A stretch of 64,000 nt of DNA from Pseudolabrys taiwanensis. Its GTDB lineage: Bacteria > Pseudomonadota > Alphaproteobacteria > Rhizobiales > Xanthobacteraceae. Below are positions 45,796 to 55,249 of the stretch, one piece after another. The translations under genes were made by a program, and so were the position numbers. Below the pieces are notes generated by a model that was given only the letters and a program-made list of their open reading frames with translations, had not been told where the DNA came from and did not search any database. The stretch is taken from NCBI RefSeq assembly GCF_003367395.1, contig NZ_CP031417.1, forward strand, positions 3,844,001-3,908,000, given 5' to 3'. Position 1 is the stretch's first letter. Every line of letters starts with the position of its first letter.

Positions 45796-46560
45796 TTACT
45801 GAGCGGGCGGCGGCGGGACGTGCGTGAGCCACCAGTCGAGCGTGGTCGAGCTGAGGCGTGGGTGGGCGCCGCCTGGAACGAGCGCTGCCTCGCCGACCTT
45901 GATGCCGAAATAAGGCGCCTGCGGATCGACGATCACCTTACGCGTGTCATGATCGTATTCGAGGACCTTCCCGACCGCCTGGTCCAAGGTGAATGTGCCG
46001 GGGCCCGCGATCTCGATCGTGTCATTTGCCGGCACAGCAAGGGCGGCCGCCGCGACCGCTGAAGCGACATCCTCCGCCGCTATCGGCTGGAACAATACGG
46101 GCGGCAAACGCACGACACCATCCGTGGTCGAGAACTGTGCGATCGCGCGGATGAACTCGAAGAACTGCGTGGCATGGACGATCGTGTACGGCGTAGGTGA
46201 GCTCTTGATGAGCTGCTCCTGGGCGAGCTTGGCGCGGAAATAGCCGCTGTCCTGCAGCCGCTCGGTGCCGACCACCGAAAGAGCGACGTGATGCTGGACG
46301 CCAGCCGCCACTTCAGCCGCGGTGATGTTCTTGCCGGCGGTCTGGAAGAAGTCCATTGCCGCCTTGTCCTCGAAGGACGGTGAGTTGGCGACATCGACGA
46401 CAACCTTGGCACCGGCGAGAGCTTTGGCCAGGCCTTCGCCCGTAATCGTGTTGACGCCAGTGCTGGGCGCGGCGGCAATCGCCTCGTGCCCCTTCTGTTT
46501 CAGCTTCTCGACAACTTTGGACCCAATGAGACCGGTTCCGCCAATAACAACTATCTTCAT
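45796..46560 (-). CDS. NmrA/SDR-type NAD(P)-binding protein
   Basis: 254 residues. An N-terminal Rossmann motif KIVVIGGTGLIGSKVVEKL is followed by VVVDVANSPSFED, HHVALSVVGTERL and YFRAKLAQEQLIKSSPTPYT, typical of atypical SDRs annotated as NmrA or nucleoside-diphosphate-sugar epimerase. ATG 46560 follows GGAAGAGG; the extension to 46713 is rejected for that reason. Substrate unknown. It is the first gene inside the left repeat, convergent with the integrase remnant. Confidence 0.85.
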   Translation of the reverse strand: MKIVVIGGTGLIGSKVVEKLKQKGHEAIAAAPSTGVNTITGEGLAKALAGAKVVVDVANSPSFEDKAAMDFFQTAGKNITAAEVAAGVQHHVALSVVGTERLQDSGYFRAKLAQEQLIKSSPTPYTIVHATQFFEFIRAIAQFSTTDGVVRLPPVLFQPIAAEDVASAVAAAALAVPANDTIEIAGPGTFTLDQAVGKVLEYDHDTRKVIVDPQAPYFGIKVGEAALVPGGAHPRLSSTTLDWWLTHVPPPPAQ

Positions 46561-46989
46561 GACCTCTTCCTCTCGGTGAGCATTCGCGAGGGTGTTTCGT
46601 CGCACTTCGTTTGTTCCTGGCCGTCGATTTCGCCCGTCGCTTGCATCGCGGCGCGGGCTCATCAGCGAGCACGAAGGCGTCGCATGCGCAGCCAACTCGT
46701 CGCTATCGTGCAAGTGGCCATACGCCGCCAGCCGATGGGCTGGAGAGACCTAAACCTTAGGTTAGCGTTGCAAAGACCGGGCGGGTTGGGCGCGGCAACG
46801 ATGCAGGATTGGATGGCTGGCGGCGACGGCGCTATCTCCGCGCGCGATCAGGCGATCGCATTCGGAATCGCTCGGGCCCCCGATGCGCCTACACCATCGG
46901 GGGGCCAACCCGATGCTTGAGGATGATTCTCGGCGCACGCTATGGAAAGCAGACTCGCTCCGATGGCGCAGCACTTAGGGAGACGGGTC
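46561..46989. other. Divergent intergenic stretch, no clear gene
   Basis: 429 bases between the NmrA-type gene and the CBS gene. Open frames on the plus strand give Arg/Gly-rich products without resemblance to known proteins. It must hold promoters for both neighbours; no motif stands out. Confidence 0.4.
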
Positions 46990-47427
46990 ATGCTGATCGA
47001 AACATTGCGTCCGATGACATCGGCGCGTCTCGCGACGGTAACAGCGAACGCGACGCTCCTCACCGCGGCTCGCGTCTTGTCTCGTCCTCAAGTTGGACTT
47101 CTTATCGTCTGTGATGAAAGCGGGCGGGTGGCCGGAGTTCTAAGTAAGTCCGATGTCATCCGGCATTTGACGAATGCTGGCATAACCGAGGCCTCCGCCG
47201 CCAACGTGATGAGCCGGGGTGTCGTTTCGTGCCGTCCCGAAGACGATTTGTATGCAACCTGGCAAAAGATGACCGCTCGGAGCCTTCAGAATATGCCGGT
47301 GCTCGACGCCGATTTGATGCCGCTCGGCGTCCTCGATATTCGCGACGCGCTCCGGGCACTCTTCATGAACGAAGAGTACCAGGAGCGACTGTTACAGAAC
47401 TATATTGATGGCGTCGGCTATCAGTGA
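46990..47427 (+). CDS. Two-CBS-domain protein
   Basis: 145 residues, a CBS pair: LIVCDESGRVAGVLSKSDVI in the first half and MPVLDADLMPLGVLDIRDAL in the second. ATG 46990, preceded by GGGAG, is preferred to 46942. Stand-alone CBS pairs usually bind adenine nucleotides and act as energy sensors or regulatory partners. The partner is unknown. Confidence 0.88.
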   Translation: MLIETLRPMTSARLATVTANATLLTAARVLSRPQVGLLIVCDESGRVAGVLSKSDVIRHLTNAGITEASAANVMSRGVVSCRPEDDLYATWQKMTARSLQNMPVLDADLMPLGVLDIRDALRALFMNEEYQERLLQNYIDGVGYQ

Positions 47428-47533
47428 CACCAGAACCGAGAGGCAACCGGTCGGCCTTTTCGCCGTGAGGCACCCCTGTTGCGTGGGCGAAATGGGGTAA
47501 TGCTGGCAAGGCCGCGCGGCGGGCTTCGATCCG

Positions 47534-48238
47534 TCAGGCGACCAGCAATTGCAGTATCACCGTCGTGCCGAAGCCGTGCTTACTTTCAATGATAATGCGA
47601 CCGCCGGCGTCCTGGACAAATCGTGCGACCATCGACAGGCCCACGCCACCTAATCCGCCGGATTTGGTGGTGAAGAAGGGATCGAAGGCCCGGGCGACGG
47701 TCTCCGGTGTCATGCCGATGCCGGTATCGGCGACGCGCAGCTCAATCACCTGGCCGATATCGAGCGCGGCGGCCTCGGCGCGTATCGAGATCATCCCTCC
47801 GCCCGGCATGGCATCGCGGGCGTTGAACAGAAGATTGAGCAACGCGTTTTGTAGAGCCAGAGGATCGCAAATCACCGCCGGCAGATCGGGAGACACCTGA
47901 ACGTCGAGCGCGATCGTGCGATCCCATGCAAGGCCGATGAACCTCTCCACCTCGTCGAGATAGGGTGCGAGCGTCACCGCTCGCACCGCGGCGGCGCGTT
48001 CGCTCGCGGTGCCGATAGTCCGCCGCACGAGCGCGCCGGCCCGTTCGAGCGAGGTCGTCGCCCCAGCGAGAACGGAATCGAGACCGGCGGTGCGGATCGT
48101 CGGATCCCGTGCGACGATGCTCACCGCCGCTGAAGCGATCTGAATCAGATTGCCCAAGTCATGGACAAGACCGGCGATCGGTTCGGCGCGGGCCGCAAGG
48201 AATCCAGCGGAGGCAATATCTGCTTGTGTTTGGGACAT
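47534..48238 (-). CDS. Small cytosolic histidine kinase
   Basis: 234 residues with no sensor domain of note. GLVHDLGNLIQIASAAV is the phospho-acceptor helix (H in VHDLGN), and the ATPase domain has NALLNLLFNARDAMPGGG, VADTGIGM and GGLGGVGLSMV. ATG 48238 follows GGGAG. It lies 35 bases after the HD gene on the same strand, so it may be co-transcribed. Being sensorless, it may take signals from a partner protein; no response regulator is adjacent. Confidence 0.87.
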   Translation of the reverse strand: MSQTQADIASAGFLAARAEPIAGLVHDLGNLIQIASAAVSIVARDPTIRTAGLDSVLAGATTSLERAGALVRRTIGTASERAAAVRAVTLAPYLDEVERFIGLAWDRTIALDVQVSPDLPAVICDPLALQNALLNLLFNARDAMPGGGMISIRAEAAALDIGQVIELRVADTGIGMTPETVARAFDPFFTTKSGGLGGVGLSMVARFVQDAGGRIIIESKHGFGTTVILQLLVA

Positions 48239-48273
48239 CGTCTCGTCTCCCGTGGGCGGGCTGGGCGCGGCAG

Positions 48274-48927
48274 TCACTCGTCGAACGGCGCATTCATGAC
48301 GAGGTCGACGGAAGAGGGAGCCCGATATCCAGGGACAAAGCGGTCGCCGAAATCGTGGACGAAGTTGTCGTAGCTGGTCTCGGGGCATGACCGTGCAATG
48401 CAACAGAAGCGATTCGTCATCCGAGACTTCATGCCGAGGCGCGGAAACTCGTCGACAATCTTCCTGACTTCGCCCGATGGAATGCGACCATATTGCAGGC
48501 CTACCACGTCAAAACAGATGCCGGCCGTGCACAAGGCAACCTCGGCTTCCTTGTATAGGCCAATCGAGGGAGTCGAGTTGAGGGCGACGCTGTCCCAGAT
48601 CAATTGAGCGCGACGTTTGTCGAACCCTGCCTCGGTGACGAAGCTGCGCGCGAGATCCGCGCCTTCGACCTCGAAACGGCGCGGCCCGGCGAAGGCCTCG
48701 TTGAGCGTGATGTCGTGCAGGAGGCTCCCAACGGCGACGACTTCCGTGTCGTGCTCTAGGTTCTGCAATTGGCCGAGCCGCGCTGCAAATAACCAGGAGC
48801 GGACAACGTGATTGAAGAGGTAAGGCTCGCATTTCTCGCGGGCGTACTCTATCGCTTGGCCGACGATCGGCGTTGCCGGAACCTCAATGCCAGCCATGAT
48901 TTGCGTCGCGGTCGATGTCGTATCCAT
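48274..48927 (-). CDS. HD-domain phosphohydrolase-like protein
   Basis: 217 residues. The HD pattern is YLFNHVVRSWLFAARLG (first His), AVGSLLHDITLN (HD pair) and later NSTPSIGL. YLFNHVVRS is the usual start in cyanamide-hydratase-like HD proteins, so a hydratase or nucleotide hydrolase is possible; the substrate cannot be read. It precedes the small histidine kinase on the same strand. Confidence 0.8.
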   Translation of the reverse strand: MDTTSTATQIMAGIEVPATPIVGQAIEYAREKCEPYLFNHVVRSWLFAARLGQLQNLEHDTEVVAVGSLLHDITLNEAFAGPRRFEVEGADLARSFVTEAGFDKRRAQLIWDSVALNSTPSIGLYKEAEVALCTAGICFDVVGLQYGRIPSGEVRKIVDEFPRLGMKSRMTNRFCCIARSCPETSYDNFVHDFGDRFVPGYRAPSSVDLVMNAPFDE

Positions 48928-48965
48928 TGCCGTTCTCCTGATGCGCGCCTGTGCTTCTCTGTCGG

Positions 48966-49379
48966 CTATTTGATAGGACGCGTCAGAATGGTCTCTTGGG
49001 TATCGACCACGAACACCGCCAGCAGGCGCGCAGGCTCAGTAGCGCTCGCGTTTTCGCTCACGCGGTGGCGGTCACCCGGAAATTCCGAGAAGCTTTCGCC
49101 TTCGCGGTATGTCTTGACCGGCCCATTGTTGACCTGGCTTCGGATCGCGCCCGCCAGGACCGTTGCATAGATGAACGCAGAACTCGGATGGACATGCGCC
49201 GAGGACGTGCCGCCGGGGGCGTATTCGACCAGCACGCCCCTGATGCTCTTGCCAGGGACATTCGGCAACGGCTGGTCATAGACGAGCGTGATCCGTGCAT
49301 CGTCCGGAGCATTAGCGGTGAATGCCGCCATTGAAAGGCTAGCTGTCAGCGCGGTCGCGCAAAGGACTCGCATAAGCAT
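48966..49379 (-). CDS. Exported cupin-domain protein
   Basis: 137 residues with a signal peptide (cleavage near AFTANA). The cupin metal motif is G...H.H...E-like: GTSSAHVHPSSAFIYATVLAG for the first part and GDRHRVSENAS for the second His. It would be a small periplasmic beta-barrel, perhaps metal-binding. It lies in a run of leftward genes with the alpha/beta hydrolase and the HD protein. Confidence 0.82.
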   Translation of the reverse strand: MLMRVLCATALTASLSMAAFTANAPDDARITLVYDQPLPNVPGKSIRGVLVEYAPGGTSSAHVHPSSAFIYATVLAGAIRSQVNNGPVKTYREGESFSEFPGDRHRVSENASATEPARLLAVFVVDTQETILTRPIK

Positions 49380-49484
49380 GGTATTTTCTCTCTCTGTGGT
49401 GCTGTCTGAAGGAGAGGCCGCCGATCCACACGGGGGGACAGTGGACCGGCGACCTCTTTCGCGCTGCCGTGACGAGTCGCCCGG

Positions 49485-50474
49485 CTACGCAGTGACAAAG
49501 GCGAGAAGGTCCGGGTTCACCACGTCGGCATAGATCGTGCACAAGCCGTGCGGATAGTTCTTGTAGACCTTGAGCGTGGGCTTCTTCAGGAGCTTGACGG
49601 AGAGCAGCGCCGAGTCGGCGATCGGCACGATCTGGTCGTCTTCGCCATGCATGACGAGCGTCGGCACGTTGATGGCTTTCAGATCTTCGGTGAAGTCGGT
49701 TTCCGAAAAGGCCTTGATGCCGTCGTAGTGCGCCTTGGCGCTGCCAGCCATGCCCTGCCGCCACCAGTTCTGGATCACGCCCACGATCGGCTTGGCGCCG
49801 GGACGATTGAAGCCGTAGAAGGGGCCGCTCGGGAAGTCGATATAGAATTGCGCACGGTTGGCCGCGAGTGTCTTCCGCAAGCCGTCCAACACTTCGAGCG
49901 GCAGGCCGCCCGGATTAGCCGATGTCTTCACCATGATCGGCGGCACGGCGCCAATGAGCACGAGCTTTGCGACGCGGCCCTGCGGCTGGCCATATTTGGC
50001 GACGTAGCGGGTCGCTTCGCCGCCGCCGGTGGAGTGACCGATGTGAACGGCGTTCTTCAGATTGAGGTGCTCCATCACGGCGGACGCATCGGCGGCATAA
50101 TGGTCCATGTCGTGGCCGTCGCTCACCTGCGCCGAGCGGCCATGGCCGCGCCGGTCATGGGCGACAACGCGGAAGCCCTTGCTGAGGAAGTAGAGCATCT
50201 GCGTGTCCCAATCGTCACTGCTCAGCGGCCACCCGTGGTGGAAGACGATCGGCTGGGCGGTCTTCGGGCCCCAGTCCTTGTAAAAGATCTCCGTGCCGTC
50301 TTTGGTCGTGATCGTGCCCATGGTGTTCGTGTCCGTGTTTGTGTGAGAGGGAGATGTACGCGCCATGTCGGCGAGGCCGACCGACGGCATTCCGGACGCG
50401 ACGGCGGCCATCAACGTGCCAAGCACGACATCGCGGCGCGTTGCATGTTCCGAGGAGAGCGTGCCTTTAGTCAT
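49485..50474 (-). CDS. Tat-exported alpha/beta hydrolase (non-heme chloroperoxidase-like)
   Basis: 329 residues. An N-terminal twin-arginine signal (ATRRDVVLGTLMAAVASGMP) shows export by the Tat route. The hydrolase core has IFYKDWGP, oxyanion region FHHGWPLSSDDW, nucleophile S148 in GHSTGGGEATRY, an Asp in MHGEDDQIVP and a His in YPHGLC. The core closely follows the cofactor-free haloperoxidase/esterase family, which is usually cytosolic, so the signal peptide is notable. Real activity is likely esterase or perhydrolase. Confidence 0.9.
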   Translation of the reverse strand: MTKGTLSSEHATRRDVVLGTLMAAVASGMPSVGLADMARTSPSHTNTDTNTMGTITTKDGTEIFYKDWGPKTAQPIVFHHGWPLSSDDWDTQMLYFLSKGFRVVAHDRRGHGRSAQVSDGHDMDHYAADASAVMEHLNLKNAVHIGHSTGGGEATRYVAKYGQPQGRVAKLVLIGAVPPIMVKTSANPGGLPLEVLDGLRKTLAANRAQFYIDFPSGPFYGFNRPGAKPIVGVIQNWWRQGMAGSAKAHYDGIKAFSETDFTEDLKAINVPTLVMHGEDDQIVPIADSALLSVKLLKKPTLKVYKNYPHGLCTIYADVVNPDLLAFVTA

Positions 50475-50916
50475 CGATCTAGTCCTTGTGTGCGATGAAC
50501 GTCGTCAGCGTTAGCGCAACAAGGATGCGCTCCTCGGCTGCTGCGGCCTATTCGACAGAGGCATCTCTTTGGCAATGCCAAGATGTAGGGCGCTTAAGCG
50601 TTGCGACAGGCGCGCGCTGTGCGGGGGTATGCGGCGCCGGGGGGCGCAGGGTCTATCGGCCGGATCGTTAGCTGTCCGTTAGGTCAGGGCTCGCCGAGGT
50701 CTGGTCCAGCACCCATCGCCGGACGGCGTGGCATTCATGATCTCGCGCCAGCCGGAACCGCCATGCACACGAGGGGCCTATGGAATTCCATAGGGTGGCC
50801 AGCCCTCCGGCAGACGTTAGTGTCGCGGGTGAACGGCAAACCCGGCGTGCGGCGCGAGTGCTAGACTGGATGGCGAGGCCGCAGAGAAAAGGTCGGCCCA
50901 ACAGGAGCGGCCGATC
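50475..50916. other. Divergent intergenic region, no gene seen
   Basis: 442 bases between the exported hydrolase (leftward) and the six-PAS kinase (rightward). Short open frames look like noise. Promoters for both neighbours must lie here; AGGAG about 10 bases before 50917 is the kinase ribosome site. Confidence 0.45.
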
Positions 50917-53900
50917 ATGGAACCAGTACTCATCCAGAGGCGCATTGTGATAGCCGGCGCGGCGGCTGTTGTGGGCACCGCCGCGGTTTGGACCACCGCG
51001 GCTCCGTTCGGTTTGCTGGCGCCCTTGGCCGCGCTTTTTCTATTCGCCCGCGGCGGCACAATCTGGATGCTTCATGCGGCAATGTCCTTTGGACTGATGG
51101 CTTCGGTGCTCGTTGCGACACTCCAGACAGGCTACGACGGTGTCACACACGCTCCCGCCAGCGCATGGGCGACGTTCTTTGCCATAGCTCTCTGCATCGG
51201 CGCGGTGGTAACGACCAGTGCTGCATTGGCGTCTGACGGAAACCTTCGGCTCGCCGCGGGAAACAGCGCGCGTCCTATCACCGTTGCGGCATCGAGCTCT
51301 CGCGGAGGCGAGAACCTCATCCATCCGGACGACAGAGCCACGGCGGCGCATGCAGCCGCCCGTGCATTCTGGACAGGCGTTCCTCAAGTCAAACGATATC
51401 GGCGCCTCCAGGCCGACGGCAGCTATCGTTGGACGGAGACACGCTCGGAGCCGGGATACAGCGTGAGTGTCGATATCGACGACGTGGTGACAGGGACGGA
51501 GCCAACGACGGCGTTGGGCGCGTCAGCCGAAACTGAGGTCGAGCCATTGCAGTCGGCCAAGGTTGTCGAAAGCTTGTTCGGAAATGGGTGGGCGTTCGAT
51601 CCGGCCGGGCGGTGGATCTTTCTGCATCCTTTCGCTCAGAAATCTCTCGGTGTGACGCTCGACGATCTGAACGCATCGTTGAAAGAGGGGCACACCGCTT
51701 GGAAACGGTTGCTTCATCCGGAGGACTATGACCGGGTTGCCGCCGAGTGGCGTCGCTGCCTTGAGACCGGCGACGACTTCAACATTGAGTTTCGCTTTCG
51801 ACGGGCGACCGGCCTTTATGCGTGGGCCAGAACGGCGGCGCGATCGTCGCGCGACAGCCAAGGTCGGATCACGGGATGGTATGGCATCGCGCTCGACAAC
51901 GATGTCTACAAGAAGACGGTAGAGGCCTTGCGCGGCCGCGAACGGGAGCTCTCGCAACTTGTGGACATGGTCCCGAGCCATCTCTGGCGGCTGGCCCCGG
52001 ATGGCGAGCCGATCTTCTTCAACAAGCGCATGGTGGACTTCCTCGGCTTCGATGCTGCCGGCACAGAGAGACCGAACGGGAGAGGGATAGAGGCGCTGAT
52101 AGATGCCGTGCATCCGGATGACACGGCTGAGTTCAGAGAAAAGCTCGAGCGCTGCCTCGCGACCGGCGAGCCGTTTGCGATGAGATATCGTCTGCGCCGC
52201 GTCGATGGCATCTACCGGTGGATGTCGAGCGGTGCGGTGCCGATGCGCGGTGCCGACGGACAGATCGTGCAATGGTACGGCCTTTGCCACGATATTGATG
52301 ATCAGATGTATGCCGAGGAGGGACTGAAGCGGAGCGAACGCGAGCTGCAGCAGCTTGTCGATGCCTTGCCAATCCACATCTGGAGTTGGACGCCCGACGG
52401 CAAGCTGGCCTACGTCAACAAGCGATCTTTAGAGGATCTCGGCATCTCCGGGGCGCATTTTGAAGACGTCACCAAGGTGGCACAAGAGCGGGTTCATCCG
52501 GAAGATGCCCCCGAAGTGCTGCGCAAATCGGTCGAGTGCCTCAAAACCGGCGCGCCCTTCGTCATGCGGTATCGCCGGCGCTGGAAGGGCGGCAACTATC
52601 GTTGGATAGAGGGGCGGTGCGACCCTCTGCGCGATCAAGACGGAGCGATCGTGCGCTGGTACCAGGTTTCCATCGATATCGACGATCAGATGCGGGCCGA
52701 AGAAAAGCTGCGGAACAGCAAGCGGCAACTGGAGCAAATGATCAGCGCCATACCCGTCAATGTCCTGAGCTTCGATCCTTCGGGCAAGATCACGTACACA
52801 AGCAAGCGCTATCTGGAGATGGTCGGTTCGCCGCTGGCGCACATTCAGGACTTCGATGCACTCGCCAAGGATCTCGCTCACCCTGAAGATTTTCCGACAA
52901 TGCACCGGAAGGCAGCACATGGCTTCGCGACCGGCGAGCCTTTCGTGAACCGGTTTCGTCGGCGCGACATACATGGCGTCTATCGCTGGATAGAGGCGCG
53001 CGCGCAGCCGCTGCGCGATGAAGATGGTGCAATCGTGCAATGGTATATCGCTTCGATCGATCTCGAAGACGAGGTGCGCGCGCTGCAGGCCTTGCGCGAA
53101 AGCGAACGCTCGCTCCGGCAACTCGTCGAAACGCTGCCGGCGATGATCTACTGCGCGACGCCGGACGGCGAACCGACCTATCGCAGTCAGCTGCTCCGCG
53201 AATTCCTTGGGTTCGATGTTGATTACATGGATGGGTCGGGCAACTCACGTCTCGAATCGACGCTCAATTTTGTGATTCACCCCGACGATCTGGCAAGGAT
53301 CAACGAAAAGTATGCGCACTCGCTGTCGACGGGTGAGCAGTATGCGGCGAGGCATCGCCTGCGGCGCTTTGATGGAAAGTGGCGATGGGTCGAGACGCGC
53401 GCCACGCCGCTGCGCGATTCCGAGGGGCACATTGTCCAATGGAACGGCGTCTGCCTGGACATCGACGGCGAGGTCAGAACGCAGGAAGAGTTGCGCTTGG
53501 CTCAGGAAAAGATGGCGCGCGCCAGTCAAGCGGCGAGCCTCGCCGAATTGTCGGCCTCAATTGCGCACGAGGTCAATCAACCGCTCGCCGCCGTTGTGGC
53601 AAACTCTCACGCGTGCCAGCGCTGGCTGACGATCGAACCACCGAATCTCGAACGCGCGCAAAGGACCGTGGAGCGCATCATTCGCGACGCGAACGCCGCT
53701 GCTGATGTCGTGAACCGAATTCGCGCGCTCTTCAAAAGATCGATGGAAGTCAGGAGTTCGACGGCCGTTGGCGAAATCATCATGGACGCATGCGGTCTCC
53801 TGGCCGAGGAGGCGCAGCGGCGTAGCGTGCGTGTGGACGTCGATATGGCGACGGATATTCCACCTCTCGCGTTGGACCGCGTGCAGATTCAACAGGTTCT

Positions 53901-54210
53901 GATCAACCTGATGCGCAACGGCATGGAGGCGATGGAGTCTAGCGCCGACACCAAGACGCTGGGTGTACGGGCGGGCAAAAACGGCAATGTTGTTCAGATC
54001 GAAGTGAGCGACCGCGGACGAGGAGTAGAGAACCCCGAGAAGATATTCGAGCCGTTCTTCACAACAAAAGAGAGTGGCATGGGAATGGGGCTGGCGATCT
54101 GCCGTTCGATTGTAGAATCGCATGGAGGCAAATTGCTGGTCGAAGACAACGACGACGGCGGGGCGACCTTCATTTTCACCTTGCCGATCGGGGCTTCGAG
54201 CGCGCCATGA
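50917..54210 (+). CDS. Membrane histidine kinase with six PAS domains
   Basis: 1097 residues. About four membrane helices fill the first 105 residues. Six PAS_3-type domains follow, most carrying the phrase HPDD or HPED and YRW(I/M/V)E; the first is truncated. HisKA has H884 in ELSASIAHEVNQPLAAVVAN and the ATPase domain has NLMRNGMEAM, DRGRGVENPEKIF and GMGMGLAICRS, the FixL-like HisKA/HATPase class. The six PAS domains look tandemly duplicated. The stop overlaps the first of three response regulators, which are its likely partners. Confidence 0.93.
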   Translation: MEPVLIQRRIVIAGAAAVVGTAAVWTTAAPFGLLAPLAALFLFARGGTIWMLHAAMSFGLMASVLVATLQTGYDGVTHAPASAWATFFAIALCIGAVVTTSAALASDGNLRLAAGNSARPITVAASSSRGGENLIHPDDRATAAHAAARAFWTGVPQVKRYRRLQADGSYRWTETRSEPGYSVSVDIDDVVTGTEPTTALGASAETEVEPLQSAKVVESLFGNGWAFDPAGRWIFLHPFAQKSLGVTLDDLNASLKEGHTAWKRLLHPEDYDRVAAEWRRCLETGDDFNIEFRFRRATGLYAWARTAARSSRDSQGRITGWYGIALDNDVYKKTVEALRGRERELSQLVDMVPSHLWRLAPDGEPIFFNKRMVDFLGFDAAGTERPNGRGIEALIDAVHPDDTAEFREKLERCLATGEPFAMRYRLRRVDGIYRWMSSGAVPMRGADGQIVQWYGLCHDIDDQMYAEEGLKRSERELQQLVDALPIHIWSWTPDGKLAYVNKRSLEDLGISGAHFEDVTKVAQERVHPEDAPEVLRKSVECLKTGAPFVMRYRRRWKGGNYRWIEGRCDPLRDQDGAIVRWYQVSIDIDDQMRAEEKLRNSKRQLEQMISAIPVNVLSFDPSGKITYTSKRYLEMVGSPLAHIQDFDALAKDLAHPEDFPTMHRKAAHGFATGEPFVNRFRRRDIHGVYRWIEARAQPLRDEDGAIVQWYIASIDLEDEVRALQALRESERSLRQLVETLPAMIYCATPDGEPTYRSQLLREFLGFDVDYMDGSGNSRLESTLNFVIHPDDLARINEKYAHSLSTGEQYAARHRLRRFDGKWRWVETRATPLRDSEGHIVQWNGVCLDIDGEVRTQEELRLAQEKMARASQAASLAELSASIAHEVNQPLAAVVANSHACQRWLTIEPPNLERAQRTVERIIRDANAAADVVNRIRALFKRSMEVRSSTAVGEIIMDACGLLAEEAQRRSVRVDVDMATDIPPLALDRVQIQQVLINLMRNGMEAMESSADTKTLGVRAGKNGNVVQIEVSDRGRGVENPEKIFEPFFTTKESGMGMGLAICRSIVESHGGKLLVEDNDDGGATFIFTLPIGASSAP

Positions 54211-54854
54211 CGATGGGCGACCATATTGTCTACATTGTCGATGACGATGCGCGGATCCGCGAGGCGCTGAGCGAGCTGTTGGAGGCGCACGGCATACGCG
54301 CCGTTGCCTATGGGTCGGCGGGCGAATACGTGGAGGCCGACAAGCCCGATTTGCCGGCGAGCCTTATCCTCGACGTGGAGCTGCCTGATATCAATGGCCT
54401 CGAATTGCAGAAGCAGATCGGCGGCAGCGACCATCCACCGATCGTTTTCATTACCGGGCACGGCGATATCCCGTCGTCGGTACGCGCGATCAAGAGCGGC
54501 GCTGTCGACTTTCTGACCAAACCCTTCAGCGACGAAGATTTGCTAGCGGCCGTACGCACCTGCCTGTCGCAGGACCGGCATGCGCGGATTGAGCGCGCCG
54601 AGTTGACGAATATCCGGGAGCATTACGAGACGCTAACACCTCGCGAGCGGGACGTCCTGCCGCTGGTCGTCAGCGGCCTTCTCAACAAGCAAGCAGCGGC
54701 AGAGCTGGGCATCAGCGAGGTCATGCTCCAGGTCCATCGAAGGAATGTAATGCAGAAAATGGCGGCTGCCTCGCTCGCTGATCTCGTGCGCATGGCTGAG
54801 AAGCTCCAGATTCCGGTCACTCATTCGCGCCGCGCGGAGAGGAGCGACCGGTGA
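54207..54854 (+). CDS. FixJ-type response regulator 1
   Basis: 215 residues. Receiver domain with DDD at 12-14, phospho-acceptor D56 (LILDVELP) and K105 (FLTKPFS); LuxR helix-turn-helix at about 140-200 (LTPRERDVLPLVVSGLLNKQ, LGISEVMLQVHRRNVMQKM). This is the FixJ/NodW arrangement. It overlaps the kinase by ATGA and the next regulator by GTGA, so it is translationally linked to both. Confidence 0.93.
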   Translation: MTMGDHIVYIVDDDARIREALSELLEAHGIRAVAYGSAGEYVEADKPDLPASLILDVELPDINGLELQKQIGGSDHPPIVFITGHGDIPSSVRAIKSGAVDFLTKPFSDEDLLAAVRTCLSQDRHARIERAELTNIREHYETLTPRERDVLPLVVSGLLNKQAAAELGISEVMLQVHRRNVMQKMAAASLADLVRMAEKLQIPVTHSRRAERSDR

Positions 54855-55249
54855 ACAGTGGCAAAGGAACAGTTGCCGTCGTCGACGACGACATGAGGCT
54901 TCTGGAGTCGCTGGAGAACCTGCTCGAATCGGCCGGTTATTCGGTGCGCACGTTCGCCTCGGCCAAAGCGCTATTGGACGGCGGACTGTCGGAGATCGAC
55001 TGCCTCATCACCGATATCGGCATGCCTGTCATAGACGGCTTCGAACTTCTCGATCTCGCGAAAAAGGCCCGGCCGGATCTGCCGGTATTCCTGATCACGG
55101 GCCGACATGAAATCGGCGATCAGAAGCGCGCGAATGCAAAGGACATCAGCGGTTTCTTTCGTAAGCCCTTTGACGGGCCCACTTTATTGGCAGCTCTCGG
55201 TGACGCCTTACGCGTAACAGTTGGAGATGACGATGACGGAGCAAGGTGA
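54851..55249 (+). CDS. Stand-alone receiver protein (response regulator 2)
   Basis: 132 residues, a receiver only: VVDDDMRLLES, phospho-acceptor D55 in LITDIGMP, ITGRHE and FFRKPFDG. There is no output domain. The GTG start overlaps the previous stop. It may be a phosphate sink or a relay that competes with the two FixJ-type regulators flanking it. Confidence 0.9.
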   Translation: MNSGKGTVAVVDDDMRLLESLENLLESAGYSVRTFASAKALLDGGLSEIDCLITDIGMPVIDGFELLDLAKKARPDLPVFLITGRHEIGDQKRANAKDISGFFRKPFDGPTLLAALGDALRVTVGDDDDGAR

